Shown here one piece after another: positions 34,217 through 42,301 of a stretch of DNA of 64,000 nucleotides. Below the pieces are notes generated by a model. That model was not told the DNA's origin. It ran no database searches and worked only from the letters and a program-made list of their open reading frames with translations. The position numbers were made by a program, and so were the translations under genes. Positions within the stretch are counted from its first letter, which is position 1; each line of letters opens with the position of its first letter. Origin of the DNA: Telmatobacter sp. DSM 110680 (lineage in GTDB: Bacteria > Acidobacteriota > Terriglobia > Terriglobales > Acidobacteriaceae); contig NZ_CP121196.1 of assembly GCF_039994875.1 (NCBI RefSeq), forward strand, positions 4,340,001 to 4,404,000. Direction: 5' to 3'.

Positions 34217-34246
34217 AGTATCGCGGGAAGATCGACCTGATGTCAA
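34217..34246 (-). promoter_or_regulatory. Promoter of the metYX leader
   Basis: On the minus strand: perfect TTGACA, an 18-nt spacer and GATACT (4 of 6 to TATAAT). Transcription would start near 34210, about 35-40 nt before the leader-peptide start codon. Confidence 0.72.
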
Positions 34247-34367
34247 ATAATCACCGGCCGATTCACATCCACTGGATGGCGATTCTCGCAAGAAAGTCGG
34301 GATCGTCGGTCTGTATCAACTGAAAAATGACCGGTCACTGCGCTGACCTTTTCTTTGTGCTACCAGT

Positions 34368-34736
34368 CTACCATATCGCTGCGATGACCATCCAAGTCAC
34401 GGCGGGAATGAATAGAAAGGGTGCCGCGGGCTTCGCGAGGTGCTTCAGGAATGCCACTGCAGCGTAAATCGCAACCGATGCCAGACTGATGACATGCATT
34501 AATGCGTACATGGACTGTTGCCAGGATGCTGTCCAACGCGCTGATATCCGGCCCAACCAGATCAAGCCCACAAATGGGGTCTCTACCCAAATTGCAAACA
34601 TCAGCGCCAGCAGGCCGGAATGGTTATGACGACCGACCCAGAGAACAAGCCCGAGCGAAATTACAGCGCACAGGATCACGAGGATACCGGCCGCTTTGCG
34701 CTTTGCATCCGGTGCCGGTCGCGGCTCGATTGCCAT
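34368..34736 (-). CDS. Small membrane protein, four spans
   Basis: 122 residues. After a basic N-terminus there are about four membrane helices: AAGILVILCAVISLGLVLWV, GLLALMFAIWVETPFVGLIW, ALMHVISLASVAIYAAVAFL and PFLFIPAVTWMVIAAIW. No charged active-site motif is visible. It begins 5 nt after the ubiX stop, so it is the second gene of a ubiX operon. Family not recognised. Confidence 0.65.
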   Translation of the reverse strand: MAIEPRPAPDAKRKAAGILVILCAVISLGLVLWVGRHNHSGLLALMFAIWVETPFVGLIWLGRISARWTASWQQSMYALMHVISLASVAIYAAVAFLKHLAKPAAPFLFIPAVTWMVIAAIW

Positions 34737-34741
34737 TACCG

Positions 34742-35341
34742 CTACTCCTCAGCCTTCCAGACGTAGGCACCCGGCTGCGGCAGGCCGATGTGTGCCAACA
34801 CCCGAAAGGTGAATTGGCGGGCCATTTCTGTGGAGTCGGCCGGCTTGTTGTAGAACGCCGGAATCACGGGGAAAATCACCGCCCCGGCTTCAGCCGCCAG
34901 CGTCATGTTGCGCAGGTGGATGCGATTGAAAGGGGTCTCGCGCACGCACAGAAGGAGCGGACGGCGCTCTTTCAGCGTCACGTCGGCGGCACGGGAGATG
35001 AGGGAGTTGGCGAGCCCGTTGGCGATGCTGGCCAGTGTGCCCATGGAGCATGGCAGGACGATCATGCCGTTGGATGGGTGACTGCCGCTGGCGATGGCCG
35101 CGCCGATGTCGCTGTCAGAGTGCTGCACGATCTTTGTGGATACATTACCGAGCAATTTTTCCAGCAGATTGGTGCGCCCGGAGATGCCGAGTTCCTCCGC
35201 CATGACGCGAAGCGAATTCTCAGATGCCACAAAATGCACATGAGCAACGCGTGCGTCCGACTCGAGTGCGCGCAACAATTCGCGACCGAGGACTGCGCCG
35301 GATGCGCCAGTGATGGCAACGGTGAGATTGAGGGCTTCCAC
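34742..35341 (-). CDS. ubiX: Flavin prenyltransferase UbiX
   Basis: 199 residues, flavoprotein of the UbiX/Pad1 family. Motifs: VAITGASGAVLGRELLRAL at the N-terminus, VLPCSMGTLASIANGLANSL, RRPLLLCVRETPFNRIHLRN and VIFPVIPAFYN. UbiX makes the prenylated FMN cofactor used by UbiD-type decarboxylases, in quinone biosynthesis or aromatic acid metabolism. No ubiD is near, so the partner is elsewhere. GTG start. Operon with the small membrane protein that follows. Confidence 0.93.
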   Translation of the reverse strand: MEALNLTVAITGASGAVLGRELLRALESDARVAHVHFVASENSLRVMAEELGISGRTNLLEKLLGNVSTKIVQHSDSDIGAAIASGSHPSNGMIVLPCSMGTLASIANGLANSLISRAADVTLKERRPLLLCVRETPFNRIHLRNMTLAAEAGAVIFPVIPAFYNKPADSTEMARQFTFRVLAHIGLPQPGAYVWKAEE

Positions 35342-35371
35342 GTCTGACTTCCCTTCCCTTGATTCGTGGTG

Positions 35372-35902
35372 TTACGGCTGAGTGGCGGCCTTCTTGCTGT
35401 AGGTGGTGAGAAAAAGCTTCGTCCAGGAATCACCCTGCTTCATTTCGAGCAGGAATGTGAGGGTGTTATCCGATGGACTTTCGTACGTGGCGCGCAACAC
35501 TGGACCTGGGCCGGAGGAACTGCTGAGCAAAACTAGCTTTTTACCGGTAAGTTCGCCGGTAAGTTCACTCGGATGGGTGGATGTGTCGTTGAACCACCAT
35601 GCGGTGTACTTGCCTGATTGCTTGTCGTAGGAGATGAAGTGGCGCGTGTCAGTCGGTTTGCGGCCCGGCAGAGTTGTGGAGAGCATCTCACACAAATACT
35701 TGCCCGCGATCCCGATATCGATGCGATCGGTAGCTTCTCCGACCATTGCTGGTCCACCGCCGGTCTCGAAGTTCTGTTTGCCTGTCCAATCACCTTTCAT
35801 GAACGACAGGTTGTCGAGGGGATTCGGTGCTGACGGCGTTGTTTGTTGACTGTAGCTCAGCACACTGGCACAAAGAGTGAGGAAGCAAATGACAAGTCTC
35901 AT
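35372..35902 (-). CDS. Secreted DUF1579-like protein
   Basis: 176 residues with a signal peptide (RLVICFLTLCASVLS). The mature domain has LSFMKGDWTGKQNFETGGG, IDIGIAGKYLCEMLSTTLPG, RHFISYDKQSGKYTAWWFND and LLEMKQGDSWTKLFLTTYSK, a small beta-barrel pattern with the WTGxxxF start of DUF1579 and related lipocalin-like proteins. Function unknown, probably periplasmic. It lies 30 bp upstream of ubiX. Confidence 0.7.
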   Translation of the reverse strand: MRLVICFLTLCASVLSYSQQTTPSAPNPLDNLSFMKGDWTGKQNFETGGGPAMVGEATDRIDIGIAGKYLCEMLSTTLPGRKPTDTRHFISYDKQSGKYTAWWFNDTSTHPSELTGELTGKKLVLLSSSSGPGPVLRATYESPSDNTLTFLLEMKQGDSWTKLFLTTYSKKAATQP

Positions 35903-35971
35903 TGACCTCTCCTGCGGAAAAACGATATCAGGCCCGGCAGAAATCTACTGACAATGTTGAAGTGCGAATGA

Positions 35972-37285
35972 CTATCCGAGAACCCGCTTGAAAATTGCAT
36001 CAACGTTGCCAAGCTGGCGCATGTAGTCGAATGTGCGTGCGAGCTTGTCGCTGCTGAGCAGTGTCGTGATTTGTGGGTCTTTCGCTACTTCATCGCGGAA
36101 GATCAGATCGTCTTTCCAGGCGCGCATGGCGTGGCCTTGCACGACACGATACGCATCTTCGCGCATCATGCCTGCTTCAGCGAGATCGAGCAGCAACTGA
36201 CCGGAGAATATGAGGCCGCCGGTCGATTCTAAGTTCTTCTTCATGCGCTCGGGATAGACGAGGAGTCGATCGATCAGGTCTGTCGTTTTGGCGAGGAGAT
36301 AGTCAGCCAGAATTGTGGAGTCGGGAAAGATGACGCGTTCGACCGACGAGTGGGAGATGTCGCGCTCGTGCCACAGCGGAATGTTTTCAAGCGCGGCCTG
36401 AGAGTTGCCGCGGATTACGCGCGCGAGGCCGCTGATCTGCTCACTGGTGATGGGGTTTTTCTTGTGGGGCATGGACGAGGAGCCCTTTTGCTTTTCGCTG
36501 AAGTACTCCTGCGCCTCGCGAACCTCGGTGCGCTGCAGGTGGCGGACCTCAACGGCTATTTTGTCGAGCGTACTGCCGAGAATGGCGAGAGTCCCGATAT
36601 AGGCCGCATGGCGGTCGCGCTGGATGACCTGGGTAGCAACGGGGGCGGGCTTGAGACCGAGTCGTTCGCAGATGCGCTCTTCGTGCTCAGGCTTGAGGTG
36701 GCCGAAGGTGCCCACAGCGCCGGACAGTTTGCCGACGCGCATGTCTTCCGCTGCTGCCTGGAAACGCGCGAGGTTACGCTGCATCTCGGCGTACCAGTTC
36801 AGCAACTTGAGACCAAAGGTGGTGGGCTCCGCATGTATCCCATGGGTGCGGCCGATGGTGGGAGTGTGCTTGAATTCAAGGGCTCTCCGCTTAAGGACCG
36901 TGAGCAGCGATTCAATTCCCTTGTGAATGAGCGCTGAAGCTTCTTTAACCTGCAACGCCTGCGCCGTGTCCACTATGTCGTTGGATGTCAGGCCATAGTG
37001 CAGCCAGCGGGATTCCTCGCCAAGACCCTGAGCTTTTAGACTTTCGGCGACAGCAGTTGTGAAGGCGATGATGTCGTGCTTCACCTCGGCTTCAATTTCG
37101 AGGATGCGTTCGGCTGAGGCTGATGCTTTCTTCGCGATTGCGTCGGCTGCAGACTGGGGAATGACGCCGTCTTCAGCTAAAACGGCACTGGCCGCCGACT
37201 CTACCTGGAGCCAGCAGCGGTACTTGTTGTCCTCGGTCCAGATGCGGCCCATCGCGGGGCGGGTATAGCGCTTGATCAAGGGCAC
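35972..37285 (-). CDS. purB: Adenylosuccinate lyase
   Basis: 437 residues, fumarase/aspartase superfamily. The signature GSSMPHKKNPITSEQ is present, along with TSNDIVDTAQALQ and GRTHGIHAEPTTFG. It cleaves adenylosuccinate to AMP and fumarate, and SAICAR to AICAR, in purine synthesis. The length and motifs fit PurB rather than argininosuccinate lyase. A 13-bp tandem repeat sits 7 nt upstream of the start. Confidence 0.95.
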   Translation of the reverse strand: MPLIKRYTRPAMGRIWTEDNKYRCWLQVESAASAVLAEDGVIPQSAADAIAKKASASAERILEIEAEVKHDIIAFTTAVAESLKAQGLGEESRWLHYGLTSNDIVDTAQALQVKEASALIHKGIESLLTVLKRRALEFKHTPTIGRTHGIHAEPTTFGLKLLNWYAEMQRNLARFQAAAEDMRVGKLSGAVGTFGHLKPEHEERICERLGLKPAPVATQVIQRDRHAAYIGTLAILGSTLDKIAVEVRHLQRTEVREAQEYFSEKQKGSSSMPHKKNPITSEQISGLARVIRGNSQAALENIPLWHERDISHSSVERVIFPDSTILADYLLAKTTDLIDRLLVYPERMKKNLESTGGLIFSGQLLLDLAEAGMMREDAYRVVQGHAMRAWKDDLIFRDEVAKDPQITTLLSSDKLARTFDYMRQLGNVDAIFKRVLG

Positions 37286-37291
37286 GCTCCT

Positions 37292-37317
37292 CTAATGGCC
37301 ATCGCTAATGGCCGTCG
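37292..37317. repeat. Tandem 13-bp repeat before purB
   Basis: CTAATGGCCATCG (37292-37304) is followed at once by CTAATGGCCGTCG (37305-37317); 12 of 13 bases agree. It lies between the glutaredoxin-like gene and purB, close to the purB start. Confidence 0.6.
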
Positions 37318-37347
37318 CCAACTCTTGATTGTACGAGGTTAAGCGGC

Positions 37348-37605
37348 TCAGGTGCGTGGGATCCCGAACCGTTTGTGCAGCTCATCGTAAAGAAGGCCGC
37401 GACCTGGCTTGTAGGGTTGAAACCACTCGCCGTCGATTACAAGTTGAGGGATCGCTCGCTTGCCTACGTGACGCAACACTTCATCAGAAGCCGCTGGATC
37501 AAGATCAACATTGATCTCGGTGTATTCAATCCCGTGGGAGTCGAGAAACTGCTTGGCCGCCCGGCAATCTCGGCACCAGGCAGCCGTGTAAACCTGCACC
37601 TTCAT
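37348..37605 (-). CDS. Glutaredoxin-like protein
   Basis: 85 residues, thioredoxin fold. VQVYTAAWCRDCRAAKQFLD holds the redox CRDC pair near residues 11-14; GKRAIPQLVIDGEW has the cis-proline and the TVPxxFxxGxxxGGxxD-like region is present as FQPYKPGRGLLY. A small cytoplasmic thiol-disulfide protein, probably glutaredoxin- or NrdH-like; the donor system is not visible here. It lies 63 bp upstream of purB. Confidence 0.85.
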   Translation of the reverse strand: MKVQVYTAAWCRDCRAAKQFLDSHGIEYTEINVDLDPAASDEVLRHVGKRAIPQLVIDGEWFQPYKPGRGLLYDELHKRFGIPRT

Positions 37606-37643
37606 ATCTCCATTTTACTTTGCCCGGCTGATAACATTTTCCC

Positions 37644-38129
37644 GTGACCGCAGACGAGATCAAGAATCTCCTCAACCTCAACCCGCACCCGGTGGAGGGC
37701 GGGCACTTCCGGCGCACCTATACCGCAGCGGCCAACGTGGAGTTGGGGAGGGGGAGTCGCCCGCAGGGTACGGCAATCTACTACCTGCTGGAACCGGGCA
37801 CCTTCTCAGAGATGCACATGCTTGAGTCCGATGAGATATTTCATTTTTATCTCGGCGATCCGGTAGAGATGCTGCAACTCAATCCTGATGGACGCTCCTC
37901 GGTTCACACTCTCGGATCAGACTTGGGCGCTGGAGAGAATGTGCAGGTGCTGGTTCCGGCTGGAGTGTGGCAAGGAATGCGTCTGATTGGCACCGGACAG
38001 ATGGCCCTCCTGGGGTGCACAGTGGTTCCAGGCTTCAACTATGCCGACTACCACAATGCGCCGTTTGCAGAGTTGGCAGCGAAATGGCCAGAGCAGGCAG
38101 AACGCATCAAGGCGCTGACGCGGAGCTAG
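37644..38129 (+). CDS. DUF985 cupin protein
   Basis: 161 residues. Cupin beta-barrel of the DUF985/Cupin_5 group: PVEGGHFRRTYTA, AIYYLLEPGTFSEMHMLESD with metal-type His, EIFHFYLGDPVEMLQL, VLVPAGVWQGMRL and VVPGFNYADYHNA. The role of the family is not established. GTG start without a Shine-Dalgarno; a TAACAT word 6 nt before it might place the start at the transcript 5' end. Its stop overlaps the convergent tadA stop by 4 nt. Confidence 0.85.
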   Translation: MTADEIKNLLNLNPHPVEGGHFRRTYTAAANVELGRGSRPQGTAIYYLLEPGTFSEMHMLESDEIFHFYLGDPVEMLQLNPDGRSSVHTLGSDLGAGENVQVLVPAGVWQGMRLIGTGQMALLGCTVVPGFNYADYHNAPFAELAAKWPEQAERIKALTRS

Positions 38130-38575
38130 CGTCGCTCGCGGAAAAAGCTCCGCAATAACTCTGCGGATTCTGCGGCGAGTATTCCCTGCTCCACCTTCAT
38201 CTGATGGTTGAGCTGCGGATGATTCAACACCGACAGGGCAGAGCCGCATGCGCCCGCCTTGGGATCGGAGGCAGCGTAAACCAGGCGGTCGATACGCGCG
38301 TGAATCATCGCTCCGGCACACATGGCGCAAGGCTCCAGCGTGACGTAGAGCGTGCATCCGTTGAGACGGTAGTTGCCGAGTTTGATTGCCGCTTCTCGCA
38401 CAACAATGATCTCTGCATGAGCTGTCGGATCATTGCCGCAAATGACGCTGTTCTGACCGCGCGCGATGATTTCACCCTCGCGAACTATGACGGCTCCAAT
38501 AGGCACTTCGCCCGCTTCGCCAGCGAAACGCGCTTCGGCAAGTGCTGCTTGCATTGCTTCGAGATCGGAGATCAT
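38126..38575 (-). CDS. tadA: tRNA-specific adenosine deaminase
   Basis: 149 residues, cytidine-deaminase fold. The zinc site is in HAEIIVVREAA (HAE) and PCAMCAGAMIHARI (PCxxC). TadA converts A34 of tRNA-Arg(ACG) to inosine, letting one tRNA read three Arg codons. Length fits. It overlaps the agmatine deiminase gene by 4 nt and is the last gene of the arginine-to-putrescine operon, although it has no known direct role in that pathway. Confidence 0.95.
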   Translation of the reverse strand: MISDLEAMQAALAEARFAGEAGEVPIGAVIVREGEIIARGQNSVICGNDPTAHAEIIVVREAAIKLGNYRLNGCTLYVTLEPCAMCAGAMIHARIDRLVYAASDPKAGACGSALSVLNHPQLNHQMKVEQGILAAESAELLRSFFRERR

Positions 38576-39666
38576 GTCGTCGATGGTAAAACCGCAGGCT
38601 GTTGCTGGGTCATGCAGTGGAGCGTGCCAAGTCCCCAGACGAGATCGACGGCATGGATGCCGATGACTTCGCGGCCCGGAAAGAGGTCCGCCAGAACGCC
38701 AAGCGCTATGCGGTCGTTGGGGTCGTGAAAAGTGGGCACCAGTATGAGGCCGTTGGCGATATAGAAGTTGGCGTAGCTGGCAGGGAGCCGCTGTTTACGA
38801 AAAACCACAGGCCGCGGCAAGGGCAGATCCACGATCGTGAATTGCTTGCCTTCAGAAGTGCGTGCCGCTTTGAGGCGTGCGAGGTTTTCGGCGAGCGGTT
38901 CGTGGTTAGGGTCTTTTGTGTTCGGCTCAACGGCGGTCACGATGGTGGACGGACCGACGAATCGAGTGATGTCGTCGACGTGTCCGTGCGTGTCGTCGCC
39001 GGCAATTCCTCGACCAAGCCAAAGTACTTGCTCGATGCCGAGATAGTCGTGAAATGCTTGCTCGAGTTGTTCTCGGCTGACGCCGGGGTTGCGCTGCTGC
39101 ACTTCGCTCAGCAGGCATTCTTCCGTCGTCAGTAGGGCGCCTTGTCCGTTGGTATCGATGGAGCCGCCTTCGAGGACGAGTCTTCGCTGCTCCTCTCCCA
39201 TATCCACAGTGGGTTGCCACTCCGAAAGACCGAGCAATTCGGCTGCGCGTACTGGAATCTGGTCATCGAGGTGCCAGTCGGGATATTTGGCCCAGGCGTT
39301 GAAATGCCAGTTGGTAATTGCAACCTGACCTTGCTCATTGCGGACGAAGATTGGGCCGGAATCGCGTGTCCACACCCGGTCAGTCGGCCACTGGTGGAAG
39401 GCGACGTTGTCGAGGTTCACGTGAGCGCGCTGCAGGATGCTCGTCGCGCGTCGCTGTTCCTTCTCGTCCTGAACGAGGAGATGAACTTGTTCCCGCATCG
39501 CGAGCAGGCGAACAATCTCCGCATAAAGCCATGGGATCGCCTGAAACTTACCGGGCCAGTCCTCGGGATTATGCGGCCATGCAAGCCAGGTCGCCTGGTG
39601 AGGCTCCCATTCGGCCGGCATACGATAACCGAGTTCGCGTGGCGTCTGTTCTGGCTGAGCGGACAT
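38572..39666 (-). CDS. aguA: Agmatine deiminase
   Basis: 364 residues, guanidino-modifying (PAD) fold. The substrate/catalytic blocks are TRDSGPIFV, the early Trp-rich WLAWPHNPEDWPG, HGHVDDITRFVG with the active-site His, and GLGTLHCMTQQQP with the catalytic Cys. It makes N-carbamoylputrescine and ammonia from agmatine. It lies between AguB and TadA in the same transcription unit: the AguB stop is 2 nt before its start and its stop overlaps tadA. Confidence 0.94.
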   Translation of the reverse strand: MSAQPEQTPRELGYRMPAEWEPHQATWLAWPHNPEDWPGKFQAIPWLYAEIVRLLAMREQVHLLVQDEKEQRRATSILQRAHVNLDNVAFHQWPTDRVWTRDSGPIFVRNEQGQVAITNWHFNAWAKYPDWHLDDQIPVRAAELLGLSEWQPTVDMGEEQRRLVLEGGSIDTNGQGALLTTEECLLSEVQQRNPGVSREQLEQAFHDYLGIEQVLWLGRGIAGDDTHGHVDDITRFVGPSTIVTAVEPNTKDPNHEPLAENLARLKAARTSEGKQFTIVDLPLPRPVVFRKQRLPASYANFYIANGLILVPTFHDPNDRIALGVLADLFPGREVIGIHAVDLVWGLGTLHCMTQQQPAVLPSTT

Positions 39667-39668
39667 TC

Positions 39669-40643
39669 TTACTTGCTGTCTCCATCAACCAGCGAACCGA
39701 GACCCGGATCGAGGAAGCGGCTAGTGATGGGCGCGTAGGCATCAATGCGGCGATCGCGGAGGAACGGCCAGTTCCGCCGGGTGTCTTCGAGAAGCGCGAG
39801 GTCGATCTCCCCGATGAGGATTTCCTCTTCCTCGTGCGAGGCTTTGGCGATGATGCGGCCGAACGGATCGGCTAAAAAGCTTCCACCCCAAAACTCAAGG
39901 CCAAGCCCGGCGGCGCGATTGCCGCGAATGTCGCCGTTCTCGTGGCCGACCCGGTTCACTCCGGCAACATAAACTCCATTGGCGATGGCGTGCGCGCGCT
40001 GGATGGTCTGCCAGGCATCGTATTGCGCCGAACCGAACTCTTCCTTCTCGGCCGGGTGCCAACCGATGGCAGTTGGATAGAACAGGACCTCGGCGCCTTG
40101 CAATGCAGTGAGGCGCGCGCCCTCGGGATACCACTGATCCCAGCAGACCAATGTGCCCACGCGACCGAACGCGGTGTCCACTGCCTTGAATCCCAAATCG
40201 CCCGGAGTGAAATAGAACTTTTCGTAATACAAAGGATCATCGGGGATGTGCATCTTGCGGTAGACGCTGATGATGTTGCCATCCTGGCCCAGGGTGACCG
40301 CGGTGTTGTGATAAAGACCGGGAGCGCGGCGTTCAAACAACGAAGCGACGATAACGACGCGGGTTTCGCGAGCAACTTCGGCAAGGCGTGTGGTGGAAGG
40401 TCCGGGGATCGGTTCAGCAAGATCGAAGAGCTTGATATCTTCGCGCTGACAGAAGTATTGTGCGCGGAAAAGTTCTGGCAGGCAGACGATGTTGGCGCCA
40501 CGCCTTGCAGCCTCGCGGACATGAGCGATGGCAGATTCAAGGTTCGCCTCGGGGTCCGGGCCCATCCGCATCTGCACCAGGCCAACTTTATATTTGCGGG
40601 CGTGTTCCATATCGAGATAGATCCCTTCCTGCTCTTCATTCAT
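39669..40643 (-). CDS. aguB: N-carbamoylputrescine amidase
   Basis: 324 residues from ATG 40643; an ATG at 40610 (starting MEHARKYKVGLVQM) also has a possible Shine-Dalgarno, and an upstream TTG at 40664 is less likely. Nitrilase fold with the Glu-Lys-Cys triad: CLPELFRAQYFCQ (Glu), YRKMHIPDDP (Lys) and GTLVCWDQWYPEGAR (Cys). It hydrolyses N-carbamoylputrescine to putrescine, CO2 and ammonia. It lies between the arginine decarboxylase and agmatine deiminase genes, completing the route. Confidence 0.93.
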   Translation of the reverse strand: MNEEQEGIYLDMEHARKYKVGLVQMRMGPDPEANLESAIAHVREAARRGANIVCLPELFRAQYFCQREDIKLFDLAEPIPGPSTTRLAEVARETRVVIVASLFERRAPGLYHNTAVTLGQDGNIISVYRKMHIPDDPLYYEKFYFTPGDLGFKAVDTAFGRVGTLVCWDQWYPEGARLTALQGAEVLFYPTAIGWHPAEKEEFGSAQYDAWQTIQRAHAIANGVYVAGVNRVGHENGDIRGNRAAGLGLEFWGGSFLADPFGRIIAKASHEEEEILIGEIDLALLEDTRRNWPFLRDRRIDAYAPITSRFLDPGLGSLVDGDSK

Positions 40644-40705
40644 TGCTTCACGCGGCAAGGCCAACCCCGGTAGCGGGATTGGCCTCCATACTCCCGCATC
40701 GTTGC

Positions 40706-41254
40706 CTATTCTTCGAGGATCAGAACCGCTGCCGCAATGGTCGTGGTCCAGAGCCCGCGCTTGTCCCCCACAGCGGACTGGGTCACGTTGCTGGTGCGGA
40801 CAATCTTGTTCGAAATACGGTAAATTTCCTTCTTCTTATCCCAACTCGTATCGGGATCAAATTCGACATCCAGAGTGGTGGCCAGCATCTCTGCAGCCAG
40901 TTCCTCTGCGTATTCGCCCGCCTGCTCTTCGGTCTCACCGAAACTGTGGTGTTCGCTCAGATAACCATAGGTATCTCGATCAGCCGGGATGGCTACGCCG
41001 ATACTCGACACGATAAGGCGGTGCGGCTCGCGGGTGGAGTTCTCAGCAATGACCGCAAAAACGACTTCGCCGTGGTCGAGATACTTGAGCCCTTCTTTCC
41101 GGGAAATTACTTTGCAACGAGGCGGAAAGATCGAACTGACGCGGACAAGGTTCTGAGAAGCGATGCCGGCATCCCGAAGGGCGAGCTCAAAGGAAGTTAA
41201 ACGTTCCTTATGCTTGCCGACACCCTTGGTGAAGAAAAGCTTCTTCGGAACCAT
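40706..41254 (-). CDS. Pyruvoyl-dependent arginine decarboxylase
   Basis: 182 residues from ATG 41254; a TTG at 41266 is an alternative. The family start MVPKKLFFTKGVGKHKE and the self-cleavage region LIVSSIGVAIP are visible; cleavage before the Ser would give the pyruvoyl cofactor of the larger subunit. It converts arginine to agmatine and CO2. It lies directly upstream of aguB, aguA and tadA on the same strand. Such enzymes are best known from Archaea and Chlamydia and also occur in several bacteria. Confidence 0.92.
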   Translation of the reverse strand: MVPKKLFFTKGVGKHKERLTSFELALRDAGIASQNLVRVSSIFPPRCKVISRKEGLKYLDHGEVVFAVIAENSTREPHRLIVSSIGVAIPADRDTYGYLSEHHSFGETEEQAGEYAEELAAEMLATTLDVEFDPDTSWDKKKEIYRISNKIVRTSNVTQSAVGDKRGLWTTTIAAAVLILEE

Positions 41255-41503
41255 GTTTTTTCCCAATTTCTATGTCCCCTCCATGAGGTTGGCGGTCGTT
41301 GATTTTTGCAGGACGTTCCCGCCTGAGTTTATCGCATCTTGAAGGATTCAAACGGGTGCACAAGCGATTTAATCCGCAGTTCACACCATGGCAGCTGGGC
41401 GGACAAACAAGCCAACCCAAAATTCCTCCCGAACGCTTTGGCAATTTTGCGCTTTTTTGAGCGCAACGCAGAACTTTTCCCGGCCAGAGGAGTTTGAGCA
41501 GGA

Positions 41504-42127
41504 ATGAGGATGACTCTTCTTTTCGGAATTACTGTGCTCAGCGCCACGTTGGGCTGTGCGCTGGCTGTCGCTCAAGAGTACGTAGCTCCGTCTGGCCCTC
41601 CCCCCGTCAGAGTTGCGCGTCCCGACGCGGATCCCGTGCCGCTGGAATGGGTTCCTCCGGCATTGGCGCAGTTGAGCCTATCGGCTCCCGTCAAGTCGAA
41701 CTTCACGCTGGACAGGACCATGCTTGGGATTGCGGCAGGGTTGGTGCCGGACACCGACGCTCCAACGCGGCAGGCAATGAACAAGCTTGACGGCGTCAGC
41801 GTGCACACCATGCGTTTCAACGAAGCTGGAATTCCCGACGAAGGGGCGGTTGCGGCGGTTCGCGCCTCGTACCATCTGCGCGGATGGAAGCATGTGGTTA
41901 CCACTTCGGACAAGGGGAGTCCAGTGCACAACGGCACTACTGACGTGTGGGTTGTACTGGACGGCATGAACGTGCGCGGCGCGGTGGTTCTGGCTGAGAC
42001 TCCGAGGAGCCTGACGCTGGTGACCGTGGCCGGCAACTTGAGCCCGGTTGACCTGATGCATCTGCGCGGACACTTCGGCATTCCCAAACTGGACGCGGGA
42101 GACTTCAAGGACGCACCGGCGCAATAG
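41504..42127 (+). CDS. Secreted DUF4252 protein
   Basis: 207 residues. A signal peptide (MRMTLLFGITVLSATLGCAL) and a Pro-rich linker are followed by a DUF4252 domain: MNKLDGVSVHTMRFNEAG, SYHLRGWKHVVTTSDKG, DVWVVLDGMNVRGAVVLAET and VNLMHLRGHFGIPKL-like ending. DUF4252 proteins are common in Bacteroidota and Acidobacteria, often next to extracytoplasmic sigma factors, though none is seen here. Probably periplasmic; no reaction known. Start has CAGGA about 4 nt upstream. Confidence 0.82.
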   Translation: MRMTLLFGITVLSATLGCALAVAQEYVAPSGPPPVRVARPDADPVPLEWVPPALAQLSLSAPVKSNFTLDRTMLGIAAGLVPDTDAPTRQAMNKLDGVSVHTMRFNEAGIPDEGAVAAVRASYHLRGWKHVVTTSDKGSPVHNGTTDVWVVLDGMNVRGAVVLAETPRSLTLVTVAGNLSPVDLMHLRGHFGIPKLDAGDFKDAPAQ

Positions 42128-42301
42128 GCAGTGACTGGCGGCTCCAAAGTCAGTTCGTTGTCTCCTCGCACGATTGCGTTGAGTGCGTGTGAGCCCTTAA
42201 GTCGTCGCGCTTTCTGCATCACCCTGATGCCGTTGCCATCTGTAAATTGCGGGTGTTAGCCTTCCTTACAGCGTCTCGAGGGAAGGAACTCCGTAAACAA
42301 A

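Noticed and set aside
33977..34246. SAM riboswitch upstream of metY
   Set aside because: I looked for the SAM-I and SAM-II core patterns and did not see them; the Cys/Met peptide and terminator explain the region better. A covariance-model search would settle it.
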